The translations under genes were made by a program, and so were the position numbers. Below are positions 12,801-24,800 of a stretch of DNA of 64,000 nt, one piece after another; positions within the stretch are counted from its first letter, which is position 1, and each line of letters starts with the position of its first letter. Source of the stretch: Nectonema munidae. Lineage: Eukaryota; Nematomorpha; Nectonematoida; Nectonematidae. The stretch covers positions 372,001 through 436,000 of the forward strand of contig JAUIRK010000207.1 in NCBI GenBank assembly GCA_030549495.1. The letters run 5' to 3'. The notes under the pieces are model-generated. The model did not search any database, had not been told where the DNA came from, and worked only from the letters and a program-made list of their open reading frames with translations.

Positions 12801-15800
12801 TGTAAGCATTTGAAGGATTTGAAATTTCCGGTCTAATGAAGTAAACTCTTATGAAATCATTAAAATTGTGTAGGTTCTGTTATACTTTTTAATACAGTGT
12901 AAATAACAACGCGATATTTTACATGCTTTTTTCCTCTCTTTGATTAATAAATATGTTCTGTAATGTAATTTTCATGGTCTTGTATTTGCCAAAATTGGGT
13001 AATATTGATTTAAAAGCAAAAATAATGCAAAGTTTATCTCGAATAAAAAAATATTTATGTGATGAAGTAATGTTTTTCCTTTAATATAATTCGCTTTAGA
13101 AGTACAACCAAGAATTTTTAGTCATGCTAGACAACTATGCCAACATAAACTCCATGATTCTGGAACTCTCATCCTACGGATACAACTTATCCTTGGAGAC
13201 ATCCAGCGAAATCCTGGAACTGAATGGACAAATCGTGCAATTGAAGACCCAGTCCCAGGACTTGGACGATTTAGTGAAGAAGATGATCGCGAGAGAGGAA
13301 AATTTTAATGCCCGTGTCATCAAGCAAAAACTCAAGGATTCTTTCGACTACTTTGATGATTGCGTATTTTTAAAAACTTAGTCTTTTGCTTGCTCCGATT
13401 TAAATCGTAAAGGGCTCAATCTCAAAAGTTTGTTAGACCTATGGAAATTATTAATATTTAATAATATTAATAACTAAAATTTAAACAAATTAATAACAAA
13501 AATTAAAATCTATTAGATAAATAACTTACTCAATAGTATTCATCATTTACAATGGGTTTAGTATAATTACTTTTCTTGGTATTACATCAGTATAATTATG
13601 GACTGCTGAGATTACTGGCTTTAAATAGTTGAGATTAGCATAGTTTGGGGTTTCAGTGTAAGTGTGTATAATGCTTTGAATAATGATTATAAAGTTTACG
13701 ATACCCTGAAAAAGTATTGTTTATGTAGAAAGATATGTGATCAAAATTTTTATATCAAAAATATGGTTATAAGAATAGATATGCTTTAAATAAATATTTA
13801 AATGTTGATTTTCTCTCTTACTGTAACAAATGTTTGAGAATATTACTGTAAATATCTTTTGTTTTGTAAAATTAATGTTTTGAAATTTTTTAATATACAA
13901 ATATTTAATGTCTTTCTTTTAATGACTTCAATAACATTGGTGAAAAAATAGTCTAAAAATAAGCATTATTATTATTAAATTCAAAATTGCATTTTAATGA
14001 GGTTAGCAAATTTACTAAAAAGAAAAATGTGGAAAACCCAAAATTCTAAAAATTTAGATAAGTCTTTATAATTTAGGAAAAAAATGATAGAAGTGTGAAC
14101 ATGAACAATAACAACAGTACCTACGAAAACACGAGAGACATCAAAAGGTTTGCAGGCAATTTTGATTGGATCAGTGACAACGTTATCCTCAATGACATAA
14201 TGAATAACCTTTCCCAATTCAATCACATAATCTATGGAGCATACCGAACTGCTTTCAAACTTCTCTTTTTGAGAAAGGAATTTAATCGTAAGCCCACAAT
14301 TTTAGTATACTCTCTCTCTCTCTCTCTCTATGGCAATATATCATTCGTTTTTGACTGAGACCCTTGCTGGACATATCAATCCTTAATCTAGTTTTAGTGC
14401 AAATATATTTTTAGATTATTCTTTAATCGCAGAAATATTGTCTTTACTTGGTGCACTTTCAGAGGGAACATCTTTACTTGCTTGATTTCCAGAGGGATTG
14501 TCTTTACGTGATCCTTTAAGTCTATTTTTTCTTTTTTATTCTCATTCTTTAGACTTTAGTATTCATAGAATAAGACTTTTAGACTTTTAGAGTTAGACTT
14601 TTAGTATTCATAGAATAATAGAACTTAAATATCAACTTTTCGATCATTGTCAAGTTTGAAAACATTAAAATTGTTGCGTGATCAAAGAAAAGCTACATTT
14701 CCAAGCAAAAAGAATCATTAGCAGAAGTTATATGCATGTCTGAGGCACAGATATAATTTACTTCATGATGTGAGAAAGCTTGACTTATCCAACTACGAGC
14801 TAAGCGCACATTTCAACCGGTTTACCCTGTTTTGGTGTAGGGATAAGCGAATCGTTCATTTATCCCACTTCTACGGTAAAAATTTTACAGCATGTAAAAA
14901 TCTTTCAAAATATTGCGAACAATGTTACATGATCCTGCGTGCCAGGATCATTAAAGTCTTGACTATCAATAACTGAATCCTTACTCTTTATTGTTAACAG
15001 TATGCGCTCTAGATATGTCCACGATAAAGACGGCTGTTGAGATGGAATGCAAGGCAGATTCCCCATCTCCCAACGCCAACATCCCGCTTTATTTCAGCAA
15101 AACACAGATCTACCGCATTTTTTTGAGCATTTACACGAACCCTGGCGGCTGTAGTCAAAATTTGAAAAAAAGTGCCAACGTTCTCAGCGACATCCTAACA
15201 TCCTTTCTGTTCAACGTTTTCACGCAGTAAGCTCAAGTTTTGCATCTTCCACTTTACATGTTTTTACTGATTTCAGAAAAATAGATCTTATACTGACTTC
15301 ATGTATTCAAACATACGGCCAAAGAAGAGATCCACATACTTTCAAATTGTGCACACTTTAGAATCAAGAGTGAAATGAAAATCATTTATTTTGCACTAAA
15401 ATTAAAATTATAATAATCATGAATTGCAAAAGAAATTATACTCAATTATTTTTAAATAAAAAAAGTTATTTATTTAAATAAAAATTTTTTAAAATGTTTT
15501 CATTAAATGCAAAAAATTGGAAAAAAAACCGAAAAAATATTAGAGTCCAAAAATTTTTGGAAAGCTTTTTGTTTTTACTTTATCTAAGATCCAAGATCTT
15601 ACTAAAAATTTCCATTACACGATCAATGATTGATAAAAGTGTTTCGAACTTTTTTTCTCTCTTTTTTGTTTTTTATTTCTTGGACAATAAAGTAAGTAAA
15701 TAAAGTTTAAGTGCTTGAGAACTTTTAATCTGGTAATCATTTTTAAAATAATACAACTTTTATGATTAAAAATATTTTTTCAAGATTACAAAATATAACT

Positions 15801-18800
15801 TTATAACCAAATGAATATTTTCTTCATGCCTAAAAGTTTTTAATCAATAAAATTACTTCAAATATTAACTATATTCTAGATTTTGCCATATTATGCATCC
15901 CCTTAAAAGTTTCTAAGAGTCTAACCAACACTTGTTTAACCCATATTTAATCAGTTGACCCACTCGCAACAAATCTCAATTTAATTTTGATATAGAATTT
16001 TAAATCCCACTAGTATGTTTTACTGTGAAATGATTCCTAGCGCAAAGTAGATTCACACGTCAAAATACTTAATTAAGGTTTCAAATACTAAAAAAAGTGC
16101 ACCTTAATTATTTGGTGAATTTTGCATCTAACTGTTTAAATGAGTACAGCAAAGCTTTTCATAATTAAAGATCGCAAATTTATTCCGTGATTGCTAAGAA
16201 CGAAAAAAAACTTGCAATTAGCTCAGAGCAAAGAGAACTTTCTCTTTTTCTATACGATATGCAGAAACTCTAAGTCTAGTAATAAATTTGTCGGCTATCA
16301 GATGTATTTTGAATTGTCAACTATCTTGACCCCAGCATGTCCTTCCTCCAATGTCCAACTAACTGTATCGACCGACATTTTATTTTAGTCAGGAAAGTGC
16401 GTCTGTGCCTGTCAAGTCCTTGAAATGCTTTCTCATTCTCTTCTCATCTTCTCCATTGAATGTCAAATTCACAGAACTATTCTGGCTCTTTTCCAAGGAT
16501 GGAAACGAACTTTATCATTCTGACCTTGAACTGCTTTTAAAAACTTGTTTGGAGGTAAAGAAAATTTAAGCTTTTACTATTAGATTTTTTCTTTATTTTC
16601 AAAGAGTTTAAATTTATCAACATAACATTTAAAAACTCATTTTTTGCAAGTTTACCAATCATTCTCATAACCAGCTAAAAATTTATCACACTAGTTAAAC
16701 TATACTTTTCACTATATTTGTCGTAAGATACATAAATAGGTTTATGTATCTTTGAATTAATGAAACTTTTGGAAGTTATCTATTTTAAGTTTATGTAGAT
16801 TAGTAGAATTATGGAACTAATTTATGCATTATAAAATTTGCCATTTTTATTGATAATATTAGATGATATAAAACGTGCATAATAATAATAATATAAAAAC
16901 AAAAAAAATTATTTTCTTAAATCATCTATCAGAAATATATATCTATATTTCTATCTTCAAAATAATGTTTTTGCGTGCAAAATTCATAACCAATCAATCA
17001 CTATATATTAAGATTCCTAAATTTCTGGGAGAAGTTGCTGGCTTTGGAGGCAGTAATGTTAAAGATAGTGTTGAATGCTGTTTCATCAGAAGCAACAAAG
17101 CAAAGCAGTCCTCTCCAAGCAAGAAGGAATGCGTGAATCTGCAAAACTTTCTACACTGGATCGAACAGAATCCACAAGCCCTGGTTTGGATGCAAACGCT
17201 ACACAGGATTCTACTCAGTCAAAATGTTCAGCACAAAGTTAAATGCAAAGTTTGTTTGAAGCAGCCAATCACCGGATTCAGGTAATGCCGACATATGCTA
17301 TATTACCACGGGTGGCCAAATCAGAGCGCATTCGCTAAGAGTGACGTATTTTATAATCCCCAATGGCGCAATGATGTCTTTCTATGTTAAAAATTAGTTC
17401 ATCCTTTGGAGTCCTTGATATCGGGGAAAACTTAAAATAAATTAATTTTTTGAAATATAAAAATTTTTTAATTTTCTTCTTCTATGATCACTTTTATTTA
17501 AAATTTAGTGAACTTTAGAAAAATAAAAATAGTTGGCTGTTTTAAGCGCTTTATAGTACCAATTCTCACATTAATTAACCAGTTGAGAAAGATTAAAAAA
17601 AAAATGGCGCATCATCATCATCAGAAAACACTATATTTGACGCATAACCCATAAAAGTAAGTATATATGCCATATAGAGTCAAAGCTGCATTACCCCTTC
17701 CTGTCTATAGAGACCAGTTTCGATTTTGCGAGTTAATTCTGATTCAACTTATTGGACCTTTATTAAGCTGTAGGTTCCATTAATTGGTCCCATAATACAT
17801 TGTTTGTTAGTTTTATCAGCCCCTGTTGTTTACGGCGGGCTGATGGTATTTTTTATTTAGGCTAATTATGTTCATTTTAAAATTTGGTGTTACTTCAAAA
17901 ATAAAATTACACTAAAACATATACTTTTAAAAACTTTCATGGCTGTAATAAAAATATTCAAAGCTTTCTCTATATTCTATATTATTTTGAAACATATAAA
18001 TGAGGAAAAATTTATGTACCAACGTTTCCAAAAAGTTATTACTATAATTTATTTAGCTTTATTTCTTACGGCTTTTCATGTTTTTCTAATCCTTACAGTA
18101 AATATTTTTTGCATTATTCGATTTTTTTGTCTTAATCACTGAGCAATTATCATATGCCAATGTAATTAAAATGTCGATAAGATCGTTGGAAAACAAGAAG
18201 ATTTATGATAGACCATGAACATTCATAATTTATCACATGTAAAATATATCAGACGGAAAAATAGAAACAAGAAACTTAAAATGCATTGAACAGTAAAATG
18301 GTGAAATCAAAAAAGAAAATTAAGAAAGTTGGTATAACACGAAAAGATTCAAAATTTGGAAATTCAGCATGTGAAAAATTGACAATTCAGAAAGCTAACT
18401 CAATTATATGATTTTACATCAATTATTATCAGGACCACTTAGACACATTATTATCGGACCTATTATGTGTCCGCAGACAATAAATTAAGAACCCCAATAC
18501 CTAGAAGTTGGCTAGCAAACAAAATACTGTACTTTAAATTTGCCTTTTAAATAAAACAACAAAGCGAAGTAGTTGGAAATAGGTATTTTAAAGATAAATG
18601 GTAGCTTCCAGAAATACAGTGTTGCTACTTGTCCCTACGCGTTCAGTTGTATGAAAGTTGAATGGATCTCTCTCAGTTTATTAACTCTTCCAATAAATAA
18701 ATGAGCTGATAATTAATTATTATTAGTAGTATTGAATAAATTATAATCAATGCTTGATATTGAACTAATTATAATTATCAATGCCATCATTTTAAGATAT

Positions 18801-21800
18801 CGATGCATGCGGTGTTTCAAATATGACGTGTGTCAGGACTGCTTTCTCGTTGGAAAAAAAGAAGCTAAAACAGATCACAACTCTAGTCATCCGTTGGTAG
18901 AGTACACGTTGGAGGTAAATTAATTTTCATTTGACATAAACGGCTACTGACTAGACCATTGGCCCCCAAGTGATATTTATAAGTTTACTTTACATTCATG
19001 CATTCTCTTCTGAAAAATGGAACTTCAGATTACGAATAACCAAAATAGTTTTTTATATGTTAATCAATGTAAATTATCGACAAAATTTAATACGCACATT
19101 ATAAAATATATATATATTAATATCTATTCGAAAGACATCCTAATATGCTACTTCTCATACATGCATTACTCTTGTGTTTAGGTATTTACAGCTCGATTTC
19201 TATAATTACATTATCATATGTATGTTACTTTTAAATTGGGCCCTAAAAACTTTAGGGGCAACAAGGTACTGCCCCTAAGGGTTGATTAAATTCTAGTAAA
19301 TTTTGTACTAAATAACCTTATTATCCTTCCAACATTGAACATTTTTCAACTTTATACACTTAGATGGTATTAAATTTTGATTAAATTATTTCCTAACTTA
19401 TCTTTTTTGACTTCCTATTTGATTCATGAATTTTTTATCTAATAATAAGATATTGTTTATTTTAATTGACAGAGAATACGAAAGAAAAATGCAAATTTTT
19501 ATAATTTTTTTTGGACTGATATGCGAATATTCAATCATTTTAAATAAAAACGTATAATAGAACAGAATTAACTTTAAAAAATGTGAAAGATTTACATTCA
19601 CATTTAAATTTTGGTCATATGATCAAAAGTTTAGATGAAGTACGCATTGACATTGTTTTTCAAATTTGCATAAAAAGTAATAAATTTATTGATGTTTCCT
19701 TAGAAATCTGGAAGCATTTTTTTTTATTTTTTTTTATCAAATTCAAGTTTTAATTAAAAATTTTGCTGAAAGATCTTTTTGAAATTTTGTCATTTCACGA
19801 TTAATTAATTATTTCTATGAATACGTGATGCATATTCCCTGAATGTTAATAATAAGGTAGATAGATCTTAGGTAGACAGTTCATAATTTCAAATAAATAC
19901 TCACATATTCAACCCTACTATTAACAATGTTTAATATAATAAACCAGTATAGTTTAATTAATAGAATATTGATTTGATTTGTTAGTTACTTTATATTCGT
20001 GTATGCATTTCACGTAATTTGTTCTAGTTACGGGAATGATTCAATGTTCGCCATCTTGGATAGATGTGAATTGTGCTATAGATATCTCATCGTGAAAATT
20101 TTATTTAGACGGATCATGCCGAAAATATGTTAACGCTGACCAAAATTTTGTGCAATAAAATGGCATCTATGTTTGGACCAGATAAAAAACTGGACAATTT
20201 GCCATACATCCCCCTTACTACGTACCAAGCGAGCAACACACACAACAAGAAAAGAAAGAACTCGTCTTTTAACAACTCCCGAAGATCTTCGGTCGTTGTT
20301 GGCAGCAAAGTTTCTCCTGTAAATCCAAATTATTCAAAGTGACCTCAAAATTGTTCATCTTTCAATTAAAACTTGATTTAGAGTAAGCGGGAAAAATATA
20401 CCAGCGTCACAAGGTGTAGCGCTGTCTTGAGAGTGCCTGAAGACAACAAGACCGAAGAGGAGCAAGCGCCTGCTTTAGCCAAGAGACATCCAAAGAATGG
20501 CCCAAATGGCGTTTACGAGTTCAGTGAGCATGACTTGATTGCTTTCATGAACCAAAGAAAACTGGGTTTCAACAAAAGCTACTCCCTCTACAACACAAAA
20601 GATTCAAATCTTCCTAACAAAGAGAGAAAGCACTTTCAAGTGATTTTTATTTTACCCTATACCTTAAAATTAAGGCACGAGATTTGTTCTTCTCCGTTGG
20701 AACCGAATTAAAACGAAAACATCACATTTACAATTGCAGCATATTTCAACGCGAAATTTTTTCTTTCAACTGCGATGATAGTGTTTGTTTTATGGTTGAT
20801 CTAGCTTTCTATTCTTTATTTCAATATACTATAAGTGAAGGAATAAAATATAAAATAATGGTTTTTATTGAAAAAAAATATATTTATCTATAAAACAATA
20901 AACTAAAATATAAGGTGACATTGCTCAGTAACATTTAAATAATTGCTTTAATTAAAAAGTATTTATTTCTTTTAAAAACAGTTAAATAAAAATTAGAATA
21001 AAATTTCAGAGGATTCTTGATGTCATCGTTGTAGTCAATTGCCTTCATGTTGCCAAAGAAATTCTTAGAGATCCAATTGAAGGCATTCTAGATTCAGTTG
21101 ATCCAATGTTGTCTTGAAGTTTACATCTTTAGTGCCTTTTTAATTTAGATCAACTTAGACAACTATATTATCTAACTAGTAACAAACTAACAAAACAATG
21201 AAATGAATCTTCATATAAATCAATATTTTTACATTCTAATATTATCAAGATATTCAGTAATGATATTTTTGCGCGTAAAGACTTCTTTGCGGCGAAATTT
21301 AAACTTTAAAAAATTTGCACATAAACTTTTTGGAATATACGTAAGGATGTAAACCAAGAATTGTATCATTGCGTAGAATTCATAATAAAATGCAGTTTTT
21401 ATTTAAATACAATAAAATATTTACATATTTGATATTTATGAAATGAATCCTTAAGGCAGATTTTGACCAAAAAATCCTTCATAGTCCAAGAAAATGTTTG
21501 AAGTTTTTTCCTAATTGTGTCAACTTACTTCAATAATATCTGAAGTTCATACACACTCTTCCTTATACTGGCGATTTCAACTTCAAAGTTGCAGTAGGGA
21601 TTCTTGAAATAATTTTATTTACTAAAAAATTAGTATCATATAAAAATACATAAATTATCTTTCTTTCTTTGAAGACTCCCTTATTTTTCATTTTATTAAT
21701 TAAATAGATACGTATTTCTGTATTTTGTAAGATAAAATTTCTTAAAAATTAAAAAGTAAGCATTTTATTTTTTACTCCAAATTCTGATTTTTGAAATTTA

Positions 21801-24800
21801 AATTTCATTTTAACTATAACAAACTAAAATAAGTTAAATATAAATATGTTCTAAGATACATTTCAGATTTAGGATGAAGAAGGAGGCACCAAAAAAGAAG
21901 TACCATAAAATTATTTATAGTAGGAGTGTTTGAAGGTCATTGTTTTAAATATTTTAATTGATACATTACTTAAGCTGCACCAATTTGATGAAAACTCGAA
22001 AAGTCATCCAGACATAATGTCTTATTCTTCAGCGATGCTAGATGCGCGGCTGAACTATCTCAAAGAACAGAACAGGTATGATATTAGCTTCTCCCCTCAA
22101 AATCTAAATTAAGAGTTAGAACAAAAGATATTTAACAATAAGAAGTGCAGCAAAGTGAATCAGGTTTGGAAGTGATGAAAGCAAGAAAGACGCGTATATA
22201 TTTGCAGGGATTCAAGACTAGCTCCGCTCTCCCCTCAATCTGGTTAACCAAATCTAAGAAAAAAATTTTAAAAAATCATTTCCGATTAAGATTGATAACA
22301 AAAAATAATGGCATTTGAATATTTAACACGTTTGAAGAAGAAACGCACCAACCTTGTTCTTTGGGTGTTTTCATCGAGAAGGCACAATTGTGCGGCTTGT
22401 ATAGAACTATGAGGAAAGCAGGCTTCATGCGGGATCGAACCCAAGACCTTGAGTTATCGAAACTCAGTATACCTAACCAACTTTACTCAAGCCCATTTTT
22501 AATTGATAAGAAATTGCTATTGCTTCACTTCCTTTTTTGATCATTTTGCTTCCAACGAAGAATAAATTTCAGATATGTTTGCAAATGACGTCATTTATCT
22601 TTATAACTTCGAAATGTGAACATTTTACTTAAAAGTGGAAATAGTAAACTTTTCAAGCTGATTAAATTCATTTAAAACATTTTGCAAATTTATAGTCAAA
22701 TTTTTTTATTTTTCTGAGAATCGAACTATAGATCTTTAGGGGGAGAAGTTTTTCAAAAAAAATTTCCCATCACCAAATTTTTGAGACAATCAAATTTCAA
22801 ACAAACTTAATGATAATATTTAAAAAAAAAACATTTAAATGCATGTATCGTGTCAATTGATCTTATTTTGTCCACTATATAGTCTATATAATATATTTGT
22901 TGTGCTTTGTATAATAAGATATCATTATTTAAAATAAACAAAATTGTCAACAGGTTTTGCAAAATGCCATGTTTGGGTATTCAGCGTCCAAAAATTATCT
23001 TAATCCCTACGACTATCGCCTATATAAATTTCCTCATCCCCCATTCTGACTCTTTGTTCATTGTTTGTTTCAGTGACGGGTATCAAAGCTGTTTGAACAC
23101 GCTTTCTAGATTCTTTCCAAATTTTCAGTTGCACAAAAAGTTATATGACTTAAATTCAAGATGAAATTGAGTTTGTAGTTTATTGATGCCTTACTATATA
23201 TTTTATCGTAGAACATATGTTGCGCATATTTTGCTAACTGCCTATTTTTATCTTCACTTTCAGACAATTGACACAGGAGTACAACTTTTTGAAGACGAAA
23301 TCTCAAATTTTTGCCAACACCTTTTCAAGTTCCAACAAGAGTTGGCCCCAAAACCTACAAAATTGCAACCAATCCAAACGAGATATCAGAAATGCAGCGC
23401 TATACGAACAGATGTATCCTCGAAGTAAAGTCTAACATTTCATCTTTCGTCTTTAACTTTTGAATCTGTGGATCATTTTCGGCAATACGCGTAATCTAGA
23501 GTGATAACTCACGCAAGAACTTTGTTAAGAAATATTCATGGCTTCACAGCTTTTTTTGATAGTTTTGCTTTCAATGAAGAATGAATTTTAATATGCTGGC
23601 AAACAAGATTGTTTAGATTTGTATATTTATTTAAATTTCTAAACTCAAAAATCTAATCTTCAAGCTTAAGTAAAAATATTTAGTAAATACGAATATATAA
23701 ATATAAATTTCATAACACACAAATATGGAAGTTTATCCTCTTTTACAAGATACAACTTTGATAATGCATCGCATCCTAATTCCAAAGCGTGTAATTCTTT
23801 AGTAAATCTTTTCATGGTTTACACTCCAGAATTGTTAAATAGATGTTTCCTATCTGACCGAAACCAAATCTTTTCAGTTCATGGACATCTTTCCAATTCA
23901 AGCAAAGTTACTAGCGGGTAGTAGGCTGGGATCTCTTCCATTTAATCTCTAGACAAATGGCCTTCAATAAGAAATAAATTCTTATTTCAAGTTATTTGCT
24001 GACGTTCTCAAAATATATTGTGGTTCGACTATTGAAGCGAGAAGGCAACTTCTAAGTGATTTGTTCAATCTTAACCAATGTTGTAGAAAATTTTAGAAGT
24101 CTAAAAGTTACCATCTCCAAGTTGGTGTTAAAAACAACTTTATTTATTAGTTTAGAGGCTTTAATATAAAGCATGTGAACGAAGTAAATAACTTGGGTAA
24201 TATTACGTATGAAAAATTGAAATTGAAATCTCATCATACAAGAGTCATTCAGAAAGCCTACTCACTTTTCCACGTAATCCTCAGGCACTTTTCATCCCTG
24301 GAACCGCTCACAGCTATTTTTATTTACAAAGCATTAATAAGACCTATAATGGAGTAGGGTAATGTCATATCACGCACCCAAAGATATGGATGCTTTAGAC
24401 AACGTGAAGCGCTATATAACTAAAAAAATTAAATAAACGATATGATAACAATTTATATTATTATCAATAAATTGATCATTAAGTTTAATCATCTTTTTCC
24501 CAATGACATCAAAGAACACACCAGTTTAAATTTAAAAAAGGTAAACACAAAAAACGCTTTTGTAAAAGTTTCTTTTCTAATAGAAGACTGGAACCAATTG
24601 CCACCATATTTGGTAAATTCAGCTTCGTTGAACACTAACAACGCTTTGATCTTTTGTGGAAAGATATAATGTTTCTCTCTCCTTACCAAACACAGGGATA
24701 CGAAGGCCCTGCGCACTCATATTAGTCTTACATTTTTTTGATACGATATATCGCCTTTCTTTTTATCGCTTAATAAAATATTTTATGTTTTCTGCTATTC

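Larger units (their letters stand above)
10780..13099. other. Dystrophin intron with two hAT MITEs
   Basis: A 2.3-kb intron. Apart from the two MITEs at 11045-11512 and 12118-12435 I recognise nothing in it. The flanking exons are both phase 0, so no missing exon is required. Confidence 0.6.

Noticed and set aside
13981-14226. 81-codon minus-strand frame
   Set aside because: It is the antisense of the dystrophin exon at 14077-14287.
14770-14976. Cysteine-rich frame in the middle of the dystrophin gene
   Set aside because: It does not match the expected EF-hand segment, has no suitable splice phase, and the exon at 15001 supplies that segment instead.
22430-22494. A tRNA gene on the minus strand
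   Set aside because: The head is tRNA-like with a B box but lacks a clean cloverleaf, and it continues into a body shared with other copies, so it is a SINE.
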